Origin: Candidatus Acidiferrum typicum
GTDB taxonomy: Bacteria; Acidobacteriota; Terriglobia; Acidiferrales; UBA7541
Reading direction: 5' to 3'
Length of the DNA stretch: 64,000 nt
Assembly: GCA_025463055.1 (NCBI GenBank)
Contig: JAOAPV010000047.1
Span: 1-64,000 of the forward strand
This document shows, piece by piece, positions 37,108 through 46,517 of this stretch; positions within the stretch are counted from its first letter, which is position 1; each line of letters begins with the position of its first letter. Both the position numbers and the translations under genes were made by a program. Below the pieces are notes generated by a model that did not search any database, had not been told where the DNA came from, and saw only the letters and a program-made list of their open reading frames with translations.

Positions 37108-38919
37108 ATGGACCCAAAGTTCATCCGCAATTTTTGTATTATCGCGCATATCGATCACGGCAAATCCACGCTTGCCGATCGCCTGCTCGAAATGACCGGA
37201 GCGCTTTCCCAGCGGGAAATGCACGAGCAGGTGCTCGACTCCATGGACCTGGAGCGTGAGCGCGGCATCACGATTAAAGCAAAAAGCATTCGCCTGCATT
37301 ACAAAGCGAAAGACGGAAACACGTACCGGCTCAATTTGATCGACACGCCCGGCCATGTCGATTTTTCGTATGAAGTTTCGCGCGCGCTTTCCGCCTGCGA
37401 AGGCGCGCTGCTTGTAGTCGACGCCAGCCAAGGCGTGGAAGCGCAAACCGTCGCGAACACGTTTCTTGCCGCCGGCAACAACCTCACCATCATTCCGGTG
37501 ATCAACAAAATTGATTTGCCGGCCGCGCAACCAGACTTTGTGAAAGAGCAGATCGAAAATGTTCTCGCTATTCCCGCGCACGATGCGCTGATGATCAGCG
37601 CGAAAAGCGGACTCGGCGTGGAAGACGTGCTCGAAGCCATTGTACAGCGCGTTCCGCCTCCGAAAGGCAGCGCGGAAAATCCGCTGCAAGCGCTAATCTT
37701 CGATTCGTGGTTCGACATCTATCGCGGCGCTGTCGTCCTTGTGCGCGTGATGGAAGGGCGCATCACGCCTCATTCTAAAATTCGGCTGGTCTACACCAAC
37801 CAGGTCCACGAAGTCGAAACGCTCGGTACGCTCACTCCAAAACCGGTTGCACTCCAGGACCTCGAAGCCGGCGACGTAGGTTTTGTCGTCGCAAATATCA
37901 AGGACGTTGCGGATGCGCGCATGGGCGACACGATCACCGATGCGGACCGCGCGGCTCCCGCGCTTCCAGGCTTTGAAGCGATCAAGCCGATGGTGTTCGC
38001 CGGATTGTTTCCGGTGCTTGCCGATGAGTACGAACCTTTGCGCGACGCGCTTGGCAAATTGAAACTTAACGACGCTGCATTTTTCTACGAGCCGGAAAAT
38101 TCCGTTGCGCTCGGTTTCGGTTTCCGCTGCGGCTTTCTTGGCCTGCTGCACATGGAAATTGTGCAAGAGAGGCTGGAGCGCGAATTCGGGCTAAACCTGA
38201 TCACCACGGCGCCTAGCGTGCGTTACCGCATCACGCGCGTGACGGGTGAGGTGATCGAAGTCGACAGTCCCGCGAAATTTCCTACTCCGAGCGACATCAG
38301 CAAAATCGAAGAGCCAATCATCAAGGCCATGATCATCACGAATGACGAATCGGTCGGAGGCATTTTGCAGCTTTGCCAGGACAAGCGCGGCACGCAAAAA
38401 GGTTTCGAGTATTTGTCACCAACGCGCGTCATGCTCACCTATGAATTGCCGCTAAACGAAATCGTGCTCGATTTTTATGATCGCCTGAAAAGCGTTTCAC
38501 GCGGCTACGCTTCGCTCGATTATCACCTCGCCGGTTACAGTGAATCCGACTTGGTCAAGCTCGACGTTCTGGTGGGCGGCGAGCCGGTGGACGCGCTGTC
38601 CATGATTTGCCATCGCGAGCAGTCTTACGAGCGCGGCCGCGACTTGGTGTCCCGCTTGCGCAAATTGATTCCGCGGCAAATGTTCGAGGTGCCGATTCAA
38701 GCCGCGATTGGCAGCCGCGTAATCGCGCGCGAAACCGTCGCCGCGATCCGCAAAAACGTGCTGGCCAAGTGCTACGGTGGCGACATCACCCGCAAACGCA
38801 AACTCCTCGAAAAGCAAAAAGAAGGCAAGAAGCGCATGAAGCGCGTAGGCCAAGTCGACATCCCACAAGAAGCGTTCCTCGCCGTCCTGAAAGTAACCTC
38901 CACCGGCGACGAAGAGTAG
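37108..38919 (+). CDS. lepA: Elongation factor 4 (LepA)
   Basis: 603 residues, normal family length. Ribosome-associated GTPase that affects translocation and subunit biogenesis. The G motifs are intact: [36 protein letters not shown]. Domain II, the EF-G-like domains III and V ([14 protein letters not shown]), and the LepA-specific C-terminal domain with [16 protein letters not shown] are all present. A spaced purine stretch (ATAAGGT) precedes the ATG. It is a single gene convergent with xseA. Confidence 0.98.
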   Translation: MDPKFIRNFCIIAHIDHGKSTLADRLLEMTGALSQREMHEQVLDSMDLERERGITIKAKSIRLHYKAKDGNTYRLNLIDTPGHVDFSYEVSRALSACEGALLVVDASQGVEAQTVANTFLAAGNNLTIIPVINKIDLPAAQPDFVKEQIENVLAIPAHDALMISAKSGLGVEDVLEAIVQRVPPPKGSAENPLQALIFDSWFDIYRGAVVLVRVMEGRITPHSKIRLVYTNQVHEVETLGTLTPKPVALQDLEAGDVGFVVANIKDVADARMGDTITDADRAAPALPGFEAIKPMVFAGLFPVLADEYEPLRDALGKLKLNDAAFFYEPENSVALGFGFRCGFLGLLHMEIVQERLEREFGLNLITTAPSVRYRITRVTGEVIEVDSPAKFPTPSDISKIEEPIIKAMIITNDESVGGILQLCQDKRGTQKGFEYLSPTRVMLTYELPLNEIVLDFYDRLKSVSRGYASLDYHLAGYSESDLVKLDVLVGGEPVDALSMICHREQSYERGRDLVSRLRKLIPRQMFEVPIQAAIGSRVIARETVAAIRKNVLAKCYGGDITRKRKLLEKQKEGKKRMKRVGQVDIPQEAFLAVLKVTSTGDEE

Positions 38920-38939
38920 GCGCCAGTTTTTCCCTTCAG

Positions 38940-40298
38940 CTAGCTCTCCTTATCTTTAACCTCCGTGATCAATTTTCCGCGGTGGAGGTGGACGTTTACG
39001 GTGTCGCCTAGGGCTACTTGGGTGGCGTCGCGTAGGACTTGGCCGGCGGCGTTGGTGGCTATGGCGTAGCCGCGTTCGAGGACGCGGAGGGGACTGCGCT
39101 CTTCCAGTTGGAGGCACAGGCGGTCCAGGCGCTCGCGTTTTGCGCGTAGCAGGCGTTCAGAGCGGGCGGCTAGATCGGCGCGGCGCTTTTCAAGGCGCAG
39201 GCGCAGAGTGGCGATCTTCATACGAAAATCAAAGGAGACTATGCGCATGTGCGCGGTGGTGAAGCGGCGGCGCGAATGATGGAGGTTTGCTCGCAGGCCG
39301 TGCGCGAGGCGCGACGTTAGCTCATCGGCGCGCTGGCGCTGCTGGCGCAGCAAATCTAGAGGGCGACGGAATCCGCGGCGGCCGGAAAGTTCGTGAACGC
39401 TGCGGCTCATTTCTAGCAGGCGATAGCGTAGGAGACTTGTGAGGGTTTCCCGCAAGTCGGCTATGTGCTTATCGAATTCGCGGCGGGTTTGCACAACCAA
39501 CTCGGCGGCGGCGGACGGCGTAGAGGCACGGACGTCGGCAACAAAATCGGCGATGGTGAAATCGGTTTCGTGGCCGATGCCAGAGATTACGGGAATTTCG
39601 GATGTGGCGATGGCGCGGGCGATTTCTTCTTCGTTGAAAACCCAGAGATCTTCGAGCGAGCCGCCGCCGCGCGCGACGATCAGCACATCGACCATTTTTC
39701 GGCGATTGAAAAATTGAATGGCGCGGACGATTTCCGTGGATGCGCCATCGCCCTGGACGCGCACGGGATATAGCGTCAAATGCACATTGCGGAAGCGGCG
39801 GCGCAAGATGCGCACCACGTCGCGGACGGCAGCGCCGCGCGGCGACGTGATCAGGCCGATGCGGTTGGGGAGAAGCGGCAACGGCTTTTTGCGGTCTGCG
39901 GAGAAAAGACCTTCGGCTTCGAGGCGCTTCTTGAGTTGCTCGAAAGCGAGTTGCAGGGCGCCAAGGCCGACCGGCTCGATCGTTTCGACGTAAATCTGAT
40001 ATTCGCCGCGAGATTCATAGACGCTGATGGAGCCGCGCACAGTGACGTGCAGACCGTCTTCGGGGCGGAATTTCATGGTGCGAAGCTGATTCTTGAAGCA
40101 GACGCACTTCACCTGCGAGCGTTCGTCTTTCAGGGTGCAGTAGATATGGCCGGACTGGGCTTCATGGCAATTGGAGATTTCGCCGGTGACCCAGATATCG
40201 GTGAAGTTGCGCGCGAAAAGGTCGCGGATCTTGGCGGTCAGTTCGGTGACCGTGAAGGCGCGGCGTTCGGGCATGAGGTTGAATTGAAGCTGGCTCAT
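38940..40298 (-). CDS. xseA: Exodeoxyribonuclease VII large subunit
   Basis: 452 residues. Single-strand exonuclease subunit. An N-terminal OB fold (VTELTAKIRDLF...DIWVTGEISN, GHIYCTLKDE) is followed by the catalytic domain with PRGAAVRDVVRILRRR, the active-site region ARGGGSLEDLWVFNEEEIARAI and SGIGHETDFTIADFVADVRASTPSAAAE, then a long coiled coil and a short C-terminal beta segment. The small subunit gene xseB is not adjacent. The start lies in a G-rich stretch. Confidence 0.97.
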   Translation of the reverse strand: MSQLQFNLMPERRAFTVTELTAKIRDLFARNFTDIWVTGEISNCHEAQSGHIYCTLKDERSQVKCVCFKNQLRTMKFRPEDGLHVTVRGSISVYESRGEYQIYVETIEPVGLGALQLAFEQLKKRLEAEGLFSADRKKPLPLLPNRIGLITSPRGAAVRDVVRILRRRFRNVHLTLYPVRVQGDGASTEIVRAIQFFNRRKMVDVLIVARGGGSLEDLWVFNEEEIARAIATSEIPVISGIGHETDFTIADFVADVRASTPSAAAELVVQTRREFDKHIADLRETLTSLLRYRLLEMSRSVHELSGRRGFRRPLDLLRQQRQRADELTSRLAHGLRANLHHSRRRFTTAHMRIVSFDFRMKIATLRLRLEKRRADLAARSERLLRAKRERLDRLCLQLEERSPLRVLERGYAIATNAAGQVLRDATQVALGDTVNVHLHRGKLITEVKDKES

Positions 40299-40787
40299 GC
40301 CCCCCCACCCCCCGGTATTTTCGTAAAAGCGGATTCTAAAGGGGTTAAGGGCGCGTTTGGCGTAAAAGCGGATTCTAAAGAACTTAGCAGGATTAGGGGT
40401 TTAGGCGGACGGGCGTGGTGGTTTGAAGCAGGGCGCAAAGACCGTGCCGACATCATTGGGGATGATAACATAAAGGTCATTAGTTGTCAATGAATTATTT
40501 TAAGTCGCTTGGATTGTTGGGGATAGCGTTCTGCGCGTCGTTTTAGAGAAAGCTCGAACAGTAAAACCGTGTGCCGCACCTACGGCTCTCTCCGTGTTCG
40601 CGACTTTAGGTACCCAGCGCTTAGAAACCAGCCCTACAACCGAGCTGAGTGTTTCGTCCTGATGACGGGACGGATTATCCCACAAGCGGACGATCTCGGG
40701 CTCTAAAGGCAGAATGTTAGCGGAGGCTTTTCAATGACTTGCGATTGATTTGGCGATGGTAAGCTGCGTGCGTTCTTCTCGAACACC
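40299..40787. other. Intergenic region with direct repeat, no gene seen
   Basis: About 490 nt between xseA and the divergently transcribed permease gene. It contains a C/G-rich tract immediately upstream of xseA, a 20-bp direct repeat (see separate entry), and a short CGTCC/GGACG hairpin near 40660. Reading frames here are short and unlike any protein I know. Promoters of both neighbours must lie here but I cannot assign them. Confidence 0.4.
40322..40380. repeat. 20-bp direct repeat, two copies
   Basis: CGTAAAAGCGGATTCTAAAG occurs at 40322-40341 and again at 40361-40380, with 19 nt between. Period of 39 bp. Function not evident; could be regulator sites or a minisatellite. Confidence 0.7.
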
Positions 40788-43238
40788 ATGAACAACTTCT
40801 TACGGGATATTCGCTACGGTTTGCGGACGCTGGCGCGAAATCCTGGCTTTGCGGTGGTAGCGATCCTGACGATTGGGATTGGAATCGGGGCCAGCACCAC
40901 CATCTTCAGTTGGATGCGCTCGATGCTGCTGAATCCGCTGCCCGGCGCCACTGAGGCGGAGCGCATTGTAACGATCGAGAACACGGCGCCTGATGGCGAG
41001 CCGCTTACGACGTCTTACCTGGACTTCCGCGATTTCCGGGACAATCTGAAACTGGTGAATTTGGTGACGGCGCGGGTGGGAAATGTGTTCTCTGTCGGCG
41101 ACGCGCCGCGAACCACGCAAGTTTGGGGTGAAATGGTGTCGGGGAACTTCTTCGACATGTTGGGGATACAGCCGGAAGCCGGCCGCTTTTTCTCCGACGC
41201 GGAACGCGATGACGTACAGAACGCGCATGCGGTGGTGGTTATCAGCCACAGTTATTGGAAGAGCCTTTACAACTCGGATCTTTCGGCGATCGGGGCGAGC
41301 CTGCGAATCAACCGGACGCCGTTCACGATCATCGGTGTGGCCCCGGAAGGCTTCCATGGCACACGGGCGGGGCTGGATTACGAGATGTGGATGCCGCTCA
41401 CGATGTATGGGCAATTGACCCACACGGGGACTTGGATGTTGCGCGACCGAAACACGCGCAACTACATGATGTTCGGGCGGCTTGCGCCGGGCGTGACGAT
41501 GGAGCAGGCCCGTAGCGAAGTACAGGCGCTGGCAAACCGCATGGCAGCGGCCGACGCGGACTCGAATAAAGGGATTGGCGCTACCGTGCTGCCGCTCTGG
41601 CAGTCGCATTTTGGGACGCAGTCAATACTGCTGACGCCGATTACGATCCTGATGGGCGCGAGCGGCGTGGTGCTGCTGATTGTTTGCGCTAATTTGGCAA
41701 ATCTGCTGCTGGCGCGCGCGACGGGGCGGCTGAAAGAGTTTAGCGTGCGGCTGGCGATGGGCGCGCGGCCGGTGCGACTGACGCAGCAGATTCTGACCGA
41801 GACACTGCTGATGGCGGTAGCGGGGTCGGTGTGCGGCTTGATGCTGGCGAACCTGCTGGGCGGCGCGCTGCGCTGGCTGCTTCCGGGAGTGGCGAGGCCT
41901 GTAATGCTGCAACCGGCACTCGACGGGCAGGTGCTGGCGTTCAGCACGGCGCTGGCATTTGGCGTTGCGATTGTTGCGGGACTGGCTCCGGCGCTGCACG
42001 CGTCGCAGGCGAACGTTAACGAGATGCTGAAGGAAGGCGGGCGCAGCGGAAGTACGGGCGCTCATTCGCACCGGCTACGCGGACTGCTAGTGATCTCTGA
42101 GGTGGCGCTCGCGGTCGTGGCGCTGGTGGGCGCGGGACTATTTCTGAGGAGTTTTCAAACCGCGCGGTCTATGGATCCGGGCTTCAAGCCGGACGGTGTG
42201 GCGTTGGCGCGCTTCGATTTCTCGACGGCCGGCTATGATGCGGGGCAGACCGACGGTTTTTGCAGGCGTCTACGCGAGCGGATGGAGCAGCAACCTGGTG
42301 TGACGGCAGTGAGCTACGACGATTCGGTGCCTCTGGGGTTCAGCGGAGGGAACTGGGAAACACTGGAAGTGGAAGGCTACGTTCCAGGCGCCAACGAGAA
42401 CATGAAAATTTACCGGGATTTGGTATCGCCGGGCTACTTCGAGACGATGAAGATTCCGGTGGTGGAAGGGCGAGATTTCGATTTACGGGACGATGCGAAG
42501 TCGTTGAAGGTGATGATCGTCAACCAGGAGTTTGTGCGGCGGTTTCTGGCGAATCGCAGCGTGATCGGGCGCAAGGTGTATGGGTGGGGCCAATGGTTCA
42601 CGATCGTAGGGGTCGCGAAGGACAGCAAGTATCACCGGGTTACGGAGAGCGCGCAGCCCTATTTCTACATTCCGATCCGGCAGATTTTCCGGCCGGAATA
42701 TGGCTTGACGTTCGAGGTACGAACCTCCGGCTCGGTAAGTAAAGCGATTTTGGCGCTGCGCCGCGAGGGGGCGGCGATCGACCCGGCCCTGACTATCTTC
42801 GATGCCGAGCCGATGACGGAATACGTTGCTGCTTCGCTTTTTGGCGCAAAGGTGGCGGCGAGCCTTTTGAGCGTGCTCAGCGGGCTGGGGTTGCTGCTGG
42901 CGGCGATCGGTTTGTACAGCGTGATGGCTTATTCGGTGGCGCAACGGACGGGCGAGATCGGCATTCGCGTGACGCTCGGCGCGCAGCCGCGGGACATCAT
43001 GCGGCTGGTGATCCGGCAAGGGATATCGTTCGCTGTGGCGGGCCTGGTTGTGGGTTCGCTGGCGGCTGCGGCGCTTGCGCGCGTGGTGGCGGCGATGCTG
43101 GTGGGCGTGGGCCCTGCTGATCCGCTGGTGTATGCGGCGGCGACTGGGTTCACGGTGTTGGTCGCGCTGGCGTCGGCGGCGATCCCGGCTTGGCGCGCGC
43201 TGCGGGTTGACCCGGCTGTGGCGCTGCGGTGGCAGTAG
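40788..43238 (+). CDS. MacB/FtsX-type ABC permease (orphan, ADOP-like)
   Basis: 816-residue membrane protein with two MacB-PCD/FtsX units in one chain. The N-terminus (MNNFLRDIRYGLRTLARNPGF, then a first membrane helix) starts the first periplasmic core; a three-helix FtsX block (about residues 285-415) is followed by a linker, a further helix near 430, a second periplasmic core with MIVNQEFVRRFL, and a final FtsX block with ALYSVMAYSVAQRTGEIGIRVTLGA-like sequence. No ATPase gene is adjacent, as usual for acidobacterial duplicated orphan permeases. Substrate unknown; export of drugs or peptides is plausible by family. Confidence 0.93.
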   Translation: MNNFLRDIRYGLRTLARNPGFAVVAILTIGIGIGASTTIFSWMRSMLLNPLPGATEAERIVTIENTAPDGEPLTTSYLDFRDFRDNLKLVNLVTARVGNVFSVGDAPRTTQVWGEMVSGNFFDMLGIQPEAGRFFSDAERDDVQNAHAVVVISHSYWKSLYNSDLSAIGASLRINRTPFTIIGVAPEGFHGTRAGLDYEMWMPLTMYGQLTHTGTWMLRDRNTRNYMMFGRLAPGVTMEQARSEVQALANRMAAADADSNKGIGATVLPLWQSHFGTQSILLTPITILMGASGVVLLIVCANLANLLLARATGRLKEFSVRLAMGARPVRLTQQILTETLLMAVAGSVCGLMLANLLGGALRWLLPGVARPVMLQPALDGQVLAFSTALAFGVAIVAGLAPALHASQANVNEMLKEGGRSGSTGAHSHRLRGLLVISEVALAVVALVGAGLFLRSFQTARSMDPGFKPDGVALARFDFSTAGYDAGQTDGFCRRLRERMEQQPGVTAVSYDDSVPLGFSGGNWETLEVEGYVPGANENMKIYRDLVSPGYFETMKIPVVEGRDFDLRDDAKSLKVMIVNQEFVRRFLANRSVIGRKVYGWGQWFTIVGVAKDSKYHRVTESAQPYFYIPIRQIFRPEYGLTFEVRTSGSVSKAILALRREGAAIDPALTIFDAEPMTEYVAASLFGAKVAASLLSVLSGLGLLLAAIGLYSVMAYSVAQRTGEIGIRVTLGAQPRDIMRLVIRQGISFAVAGLVVGSLAAAALARVVAAMLVGVGPADPLVYAAATGFTVLVALASAAIPAWRALRVDPAVALRWQ

Positions 43239-43310
43239 ACTTCAAGCAAAATATGCGAATCACTCGGCTGCGTTGGGACGAAAGGCGAAGAATGCTCGCT
43301 TCGCTTGCTA

Positions 43311-43335
43311 GCTGGGCTGAAGCCCAGCCGCTACA
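43311..43335. repeat. REP-like hairpin, copy 4
   Basis: GCTGGGCT-GA-AGCCCAGC, an 8-bp stem with 2-nt loop, followed by CGCTACA, which reads TGTAGCG on the minus strand. It lies between the convergent permease and NTF2-like genes and shares its flank with the other three copies. Confidence 0.5.
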
Positions 43336-43373
43336 TAAAAAATCAACAAGCAAGGCCGGATCGTACAGTGCTC

Positions 43374-43985
43374 CTATTTGGTGGGTGTGGCTAGAGCTGG
43401 CGGTAACGGATTGGCGGGGGACTCTTCGTCCCAGAGGATGCTTAGGACCCACCAGCGGGTGCCGTCGTTGAATAGCTGGATGCTGTTGACGCCACGGGCG
43501 AATGGCTTTTCGCTGGTAGCGTTGCGGGACTCGTAGCTGCTGAAGACCTGGGCGATGTTGCCGAATTTGTCGACACGATTGACCACGGACTTCTCGTAGA
43601 AACCGTGCGTTTTGAAATAGCCGCCGGCGCCTTGGACGTAACCCTCGACATTTTCCAGGAAAATCGAGCCGTCTTTATTTTTCTGGGCGGAAGTCAGGCG
43701 CGCTTCGGGGACGAATAGGGAACGGAAGCGGTTCCAGTCGCGATCGCCGGCCGGTCCGGAGATGACGTCGTAGATCGCGATGAGGATGGAGTCGAGGGAC
43801 TTTACGTCGTCGGGCTTGGCGGCCGGGACGCGCGCGGAAAGATCCTGGGCGGTAGGCCGTTTCTTGACTGTTTCGTTTTTTGGGGTATTTGCGGTTTCGG
43901 TTTTTGGCGCAGGAGATGACGATTGCGCGAAGGAGAGCGCAGGAAATGCGGCTAGAGTGAGGAATATCAAGAGCAAGGGTTTCAT
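43374..43985 (-). CDS. Exported NTF2/SnoaL-like protein
   Basis: 203 residues with a signal peptide (LLLIFLTLAAFPALSFAQ), a Lys/Thr/Pro-rich spacer and a single NTF2-like cone domain: SILIAIYDVISGPAGDRDWNRFRSLFVPEARL, HGFYEKSVVNRVDKFGNIAQVFSSYE, and the closing strands NSIQLFNDGTRWWVLSILWDEE. Such domains bind small hydrophobic ligands or act as lyases; no catalytic residues can be assigned. GGAGA stands just before the ATG. It is probably a single-gene unit. Confidence 0.85.
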   Translation of the reverse strand: MKPLLLIFLTLAAFPALSFAQSSSPAPKTETANTPKNETVKKRPTAQDLSARVPAAKPDDVKSLDSILIAIYDVISGPAGDRDWNRFRSLFVPEARLTSAQKNKDGSIFLENVEGYVQGAGGYFKTHGFYEKSVVNRVDKFGNIAQVFSSYESRNATSEKPFARGVNSIQLFNDGTRWWVLSILWDEESPANPLPPALATPTK

Positions 43986-44099
43986 TGGGTCTCCGTTGGC
44001 ACAAGTCCGCGCTTGGCTTGGGCCGATGAACGCGGGACGGAGTTTATCTCAGAACGGCAGTGAGCGGCGATAGCCAGACATTGAGCGCGGTCCGAGGAC

Positions 44100-46208
44100 T
44101 CAATGAACGACAGCTGTCTTGCCCGACTGGAGTAATTGGGCGAATTGGGCGGCGACCAGGGGCCGGCTGAAGAGGTAGCCTTGTCCCTCCGCGCATTGAT
44201 GTGCCTGGAGGTAGGCCCTTTGCAGTTGCGTCTCGATGCCCTCGGCGACCACGACATGCTTGAGGCTCTTTCCCATGTTGATGATGGCGCTCACGATTGT
44301 GGAGTCATCGGGATCGGAAGTGATCTGGTTTACAAAGGAGCGGTCAATTTTGAGGACGTCAATGGGGAACTGCCGAAGATAGCTCATGCTGGAATAGCCG
44401 ATGCCGAAGTCATCTACCGCAAGATGTACGCCCATCATTTTGAGCTCTCGAAGAACAGCAGCCGTAGACTCCGCATCCTCCATCAGGACACCTTCGGTGA
44501 GCTCGAGTTCGAGATAGCGAGCTTCGAAGCGAGTTTCCGAGAGTATAGTCCGGACATCTTCGACAAACCCCCTGTCGCGGAACTCGACGGCGGAAACATT
44601 GACGGAAATAGGCAACGGCGGCAGCCCGGCATCCTGCCAGGCGCGCGCTTGCCTGCATGCTTCGAGCAGGACCCAGCGGCCGATGGGGAGAATGAGGCCA
44701 CAGTCTTCGGCGATGGGCACGAACTGGGCCGGCGGGACGAGCCCTCGATCCGGCTCTTGCCAGCGCACCAGGGCCTCCACTCCTGTTATCTCACCAGTGA
44801 GGAGATTTACTTTTGGCTGATAGTGCAGCAAGAACTGGTCTCGTTCGAGAGCGCGGCGCAGGCCGGCTTCGAGGGATTGGCGTTCCACAGCTTTGCGATT
44901 CATATCCGCTTTGAAAAACTGGAAATTATTGCGGCCGCGTTCCTTGGCGTGGTACACGGCGGTGTCCGCATTCTGAATTAGCGTTTCGGCGTCCTCTCCA
45001 TCTTCCGGGTAGACGCTGATTCCGATGCTGCCTTTGATGTGCAGGTCGTGCCCTTCGATGGAGTGCGCCGTGCCGAGTGAAGACAGAATTTTTCCAGCAG
45101 TGATACCGGCGTCTTCCGGATGGGTAATCTCCGAGAGCAAGAGGACGAATTCATCTCCGCCCTGGCGGCTGACGGTGTCAGAACGGCGCACACTAGCCAC
45201 CAATCGCCTTGAAATGGACTGAAGAAGCTTGTCGCCGGCGGCATGGCCTAGGGAATCGTTGATGTACTTGAAATGATCCAAATCCAGAAAAATCACGGCA
45301 AGAGGCCTATGCTGGCGGCGGGCGAGCGAAATGGACTGAGAGATCCGGTCGTTGAGCATCATGCGATTGGGTAGATTAGTGACCAGATCGTGTTGGGCGG
45401 AGCGGGTCATTTCGCGCGAGATGGCGCGCGCCGCGCTCACGTCGTGAAATACGATCACTGCGCCGATGACCTGGCCAGCGCGATCATGAATTGGCGCGCA
45501 CGAATCCTCGATGCTGGACTCAAATCCATCGCGGCGGATAAGAACGCAGTCTAGAGTGAGTCCGACGGTCCGATTTTGTTCGACGGCCATCTCCAATGGG
45601 TCTCGAGCGGTTTTGCGAGTGCCGCCGTCAACAATTCGGAACACTTCCGCGAGGGGCTGGCTAATGGCTTCCTGACGGCTCCACCCAGTCATAATTTCTG
45701 CAACGAGATTGAGATAGGTGACTTTGCCGGAAATGTCGGTGCAGAGAACGGCGTCACCAATGGAGTTCAGGGTGACCAGGGCGCGCTCTTTTTCCACGTA
45801 CAGAGCATCTTCAACGGCCTTGCGTTCGATGGCGTTGCGCAGTGCGCGGGGCAGCGAATAGCTATCGAGGTGGCCAGGCAAGAGATAATCCTGCGCTCCG
45901 CGGCCAACGGCTTCTTTCGCGAGGGCTTCGGGAACGTTTCCGCCGAGGATCAGAATCGGGACGTCGGGCGCGGCGGTGAACACTTTGTCGAACGTCTCGA
46001 TACCCTGACTATCGGGGAGGGACAGCGCGAGCAAGACAGCGGCAATTCCTCTTTTGCTCAGGCGCTCGAGACCCTCGGAAAGTTGGCGAACGCATTCGAC
46101 ATCGAAAGAACCGATGCCTGGGGCGGCCAGCGCCGCGCGAATTCCATTGGTAGCGACGGGATCACTTTCAATGAGGAGTATTTTGGGAGGCAGGATGGGC
46201 ACAGTCAT
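44100..46208 (-). CDS. Pseudo-receiver/PAS/GGDEF/EAL signalling protein
   Basis: 702 residues: receiver-like domain (1-125), PAS (140-265), GGDEF (275-435), EAL (450-700). The GGDEF motif is intact (RQGGDEFV), as is the EAL site (VEALVRW, with NVSAVEF, ELTEG and DDFGIGYSS), so both synthesis and breakdown of c-di-GMP are possible; the balance cannot be read from sequence. The receiver lacks its phosphoacceptor: where Asp is expected the sequence is LLALSLPDSQG, with Ala61, and the conserved Lys region reads DYLLPG. It is therefore likely controlled by something other than phosphorylation. A 90-residue gene lies 9 nt upstream on the same strand. Confidence 0.95.
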   Translation of the reverse strand: MTVPILPPKILLIESDPVATNGIRAALAAPGIGSFDVECVRQLSEGLERLSKRGIAAVLLALSLPDSQGIETFDKVFTAAPDVPILILGGNVPEALAKEAVGRGAQDYLLPGHLDSYSLPRALRNAIERKAVEDALYVEKERALVTLNSIGDAVLCTDISGKVTYLNLVAEIMTGWSRQEAISQPLAEVFRIVDGGTRKTARDPLEMAVEQNRTVGLTLDCVLIRRDGFESSIEDSCAPIHDRAGQVIGAVIVFHDVSAARAISREMTRSAQHDLVTNLPNRMMLNDRISQSISLARRQHRPLAVIFLDLDHFKYINDSLGHAAGDKLLQSISRRLVASVRRSDTVSRQGGDEFVLLLSEITHPEDAGITAGKILSSLGTAHSIEGHDLHIKGSIGISVYPEDGEDAETLIQNADTAVYHAKERGRNNFQFFKADMNRKAVERQSLEAGLRRALERDQFLLHYQPKVNLLTGEITGVEALVRWQEPDRGLVPPAQFVPIAEDCGLILPIGRWVLLEACRQARAWQDAGLPPLPISVNVSAVEFRDRGFVEDVRTILSETRFEARYLELELTEGVLMEDAESTAAVLRELKMMGVHLAVDDFGIGYSSMSYLRQFPIDVLKIDRSFVNQITSDPDDSTIVSAIINMGKSLKHVVVAEGIETQLQRAYLQAHQCAEGQGYLFSRPLVAAQFAQLLQSGKTAVVH

Positions 46209-46217
46209 TCGGTTATC

Positions 46218-46490
46218 TCATCGCTGCACAATTGGGTGCGGCGTTACTTTGAACCATTCTTGGAGCGCTGGAACAGCACGGAAGGTCTTCGAACTTACTT
46301 TGCCCTGAGCGGCCATCCAATAAACGGTTACGCTATTTGTTAGGCTGTCTATGCACATGCGCTGGTGAGCCTCTCTGACGGAATCAGGCGCGCTTTTCTT
46401 GAGCCACAGGACCGTTCCTCCTTCGGATTCAGTGACGACGACGAAGCCGCCTTCACGAGCGGCAGTTTGAAACGCTTGAAGTCCCTGCAT
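46218..46490 (-). CDS. Small conserved hypothetical protein
   Basis: 90-residue soluble protein that I cannot assign. It has a short beta-rich start (GGFVVVTESEGGTVLWLKK), a central helix with HQRMCIDSLTNSVTVYW, and an amphipathic end (FRAVPALQEWFKV). AAGGGA lies just before the ATG. Its stop is 9 nt from the start of the GGDEF/EAL gene, so the two are probably co-transcribed and it may act in the same c-di-GMP pathway. Confidence 0.7.
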   Translation of the reverse strand: MQGLQAFQTAAREGGFVVVTESEGGTVLWLKKSAPDSVREAHQRMCIDSLTNSVTVYWMAAQGKVSSKTFRAVPALQEWFKVTPHPIVQR

Positions 46491-46517
46491 GGTCCCTTTC
46501 TTTGGGCTTGGCTCTGA

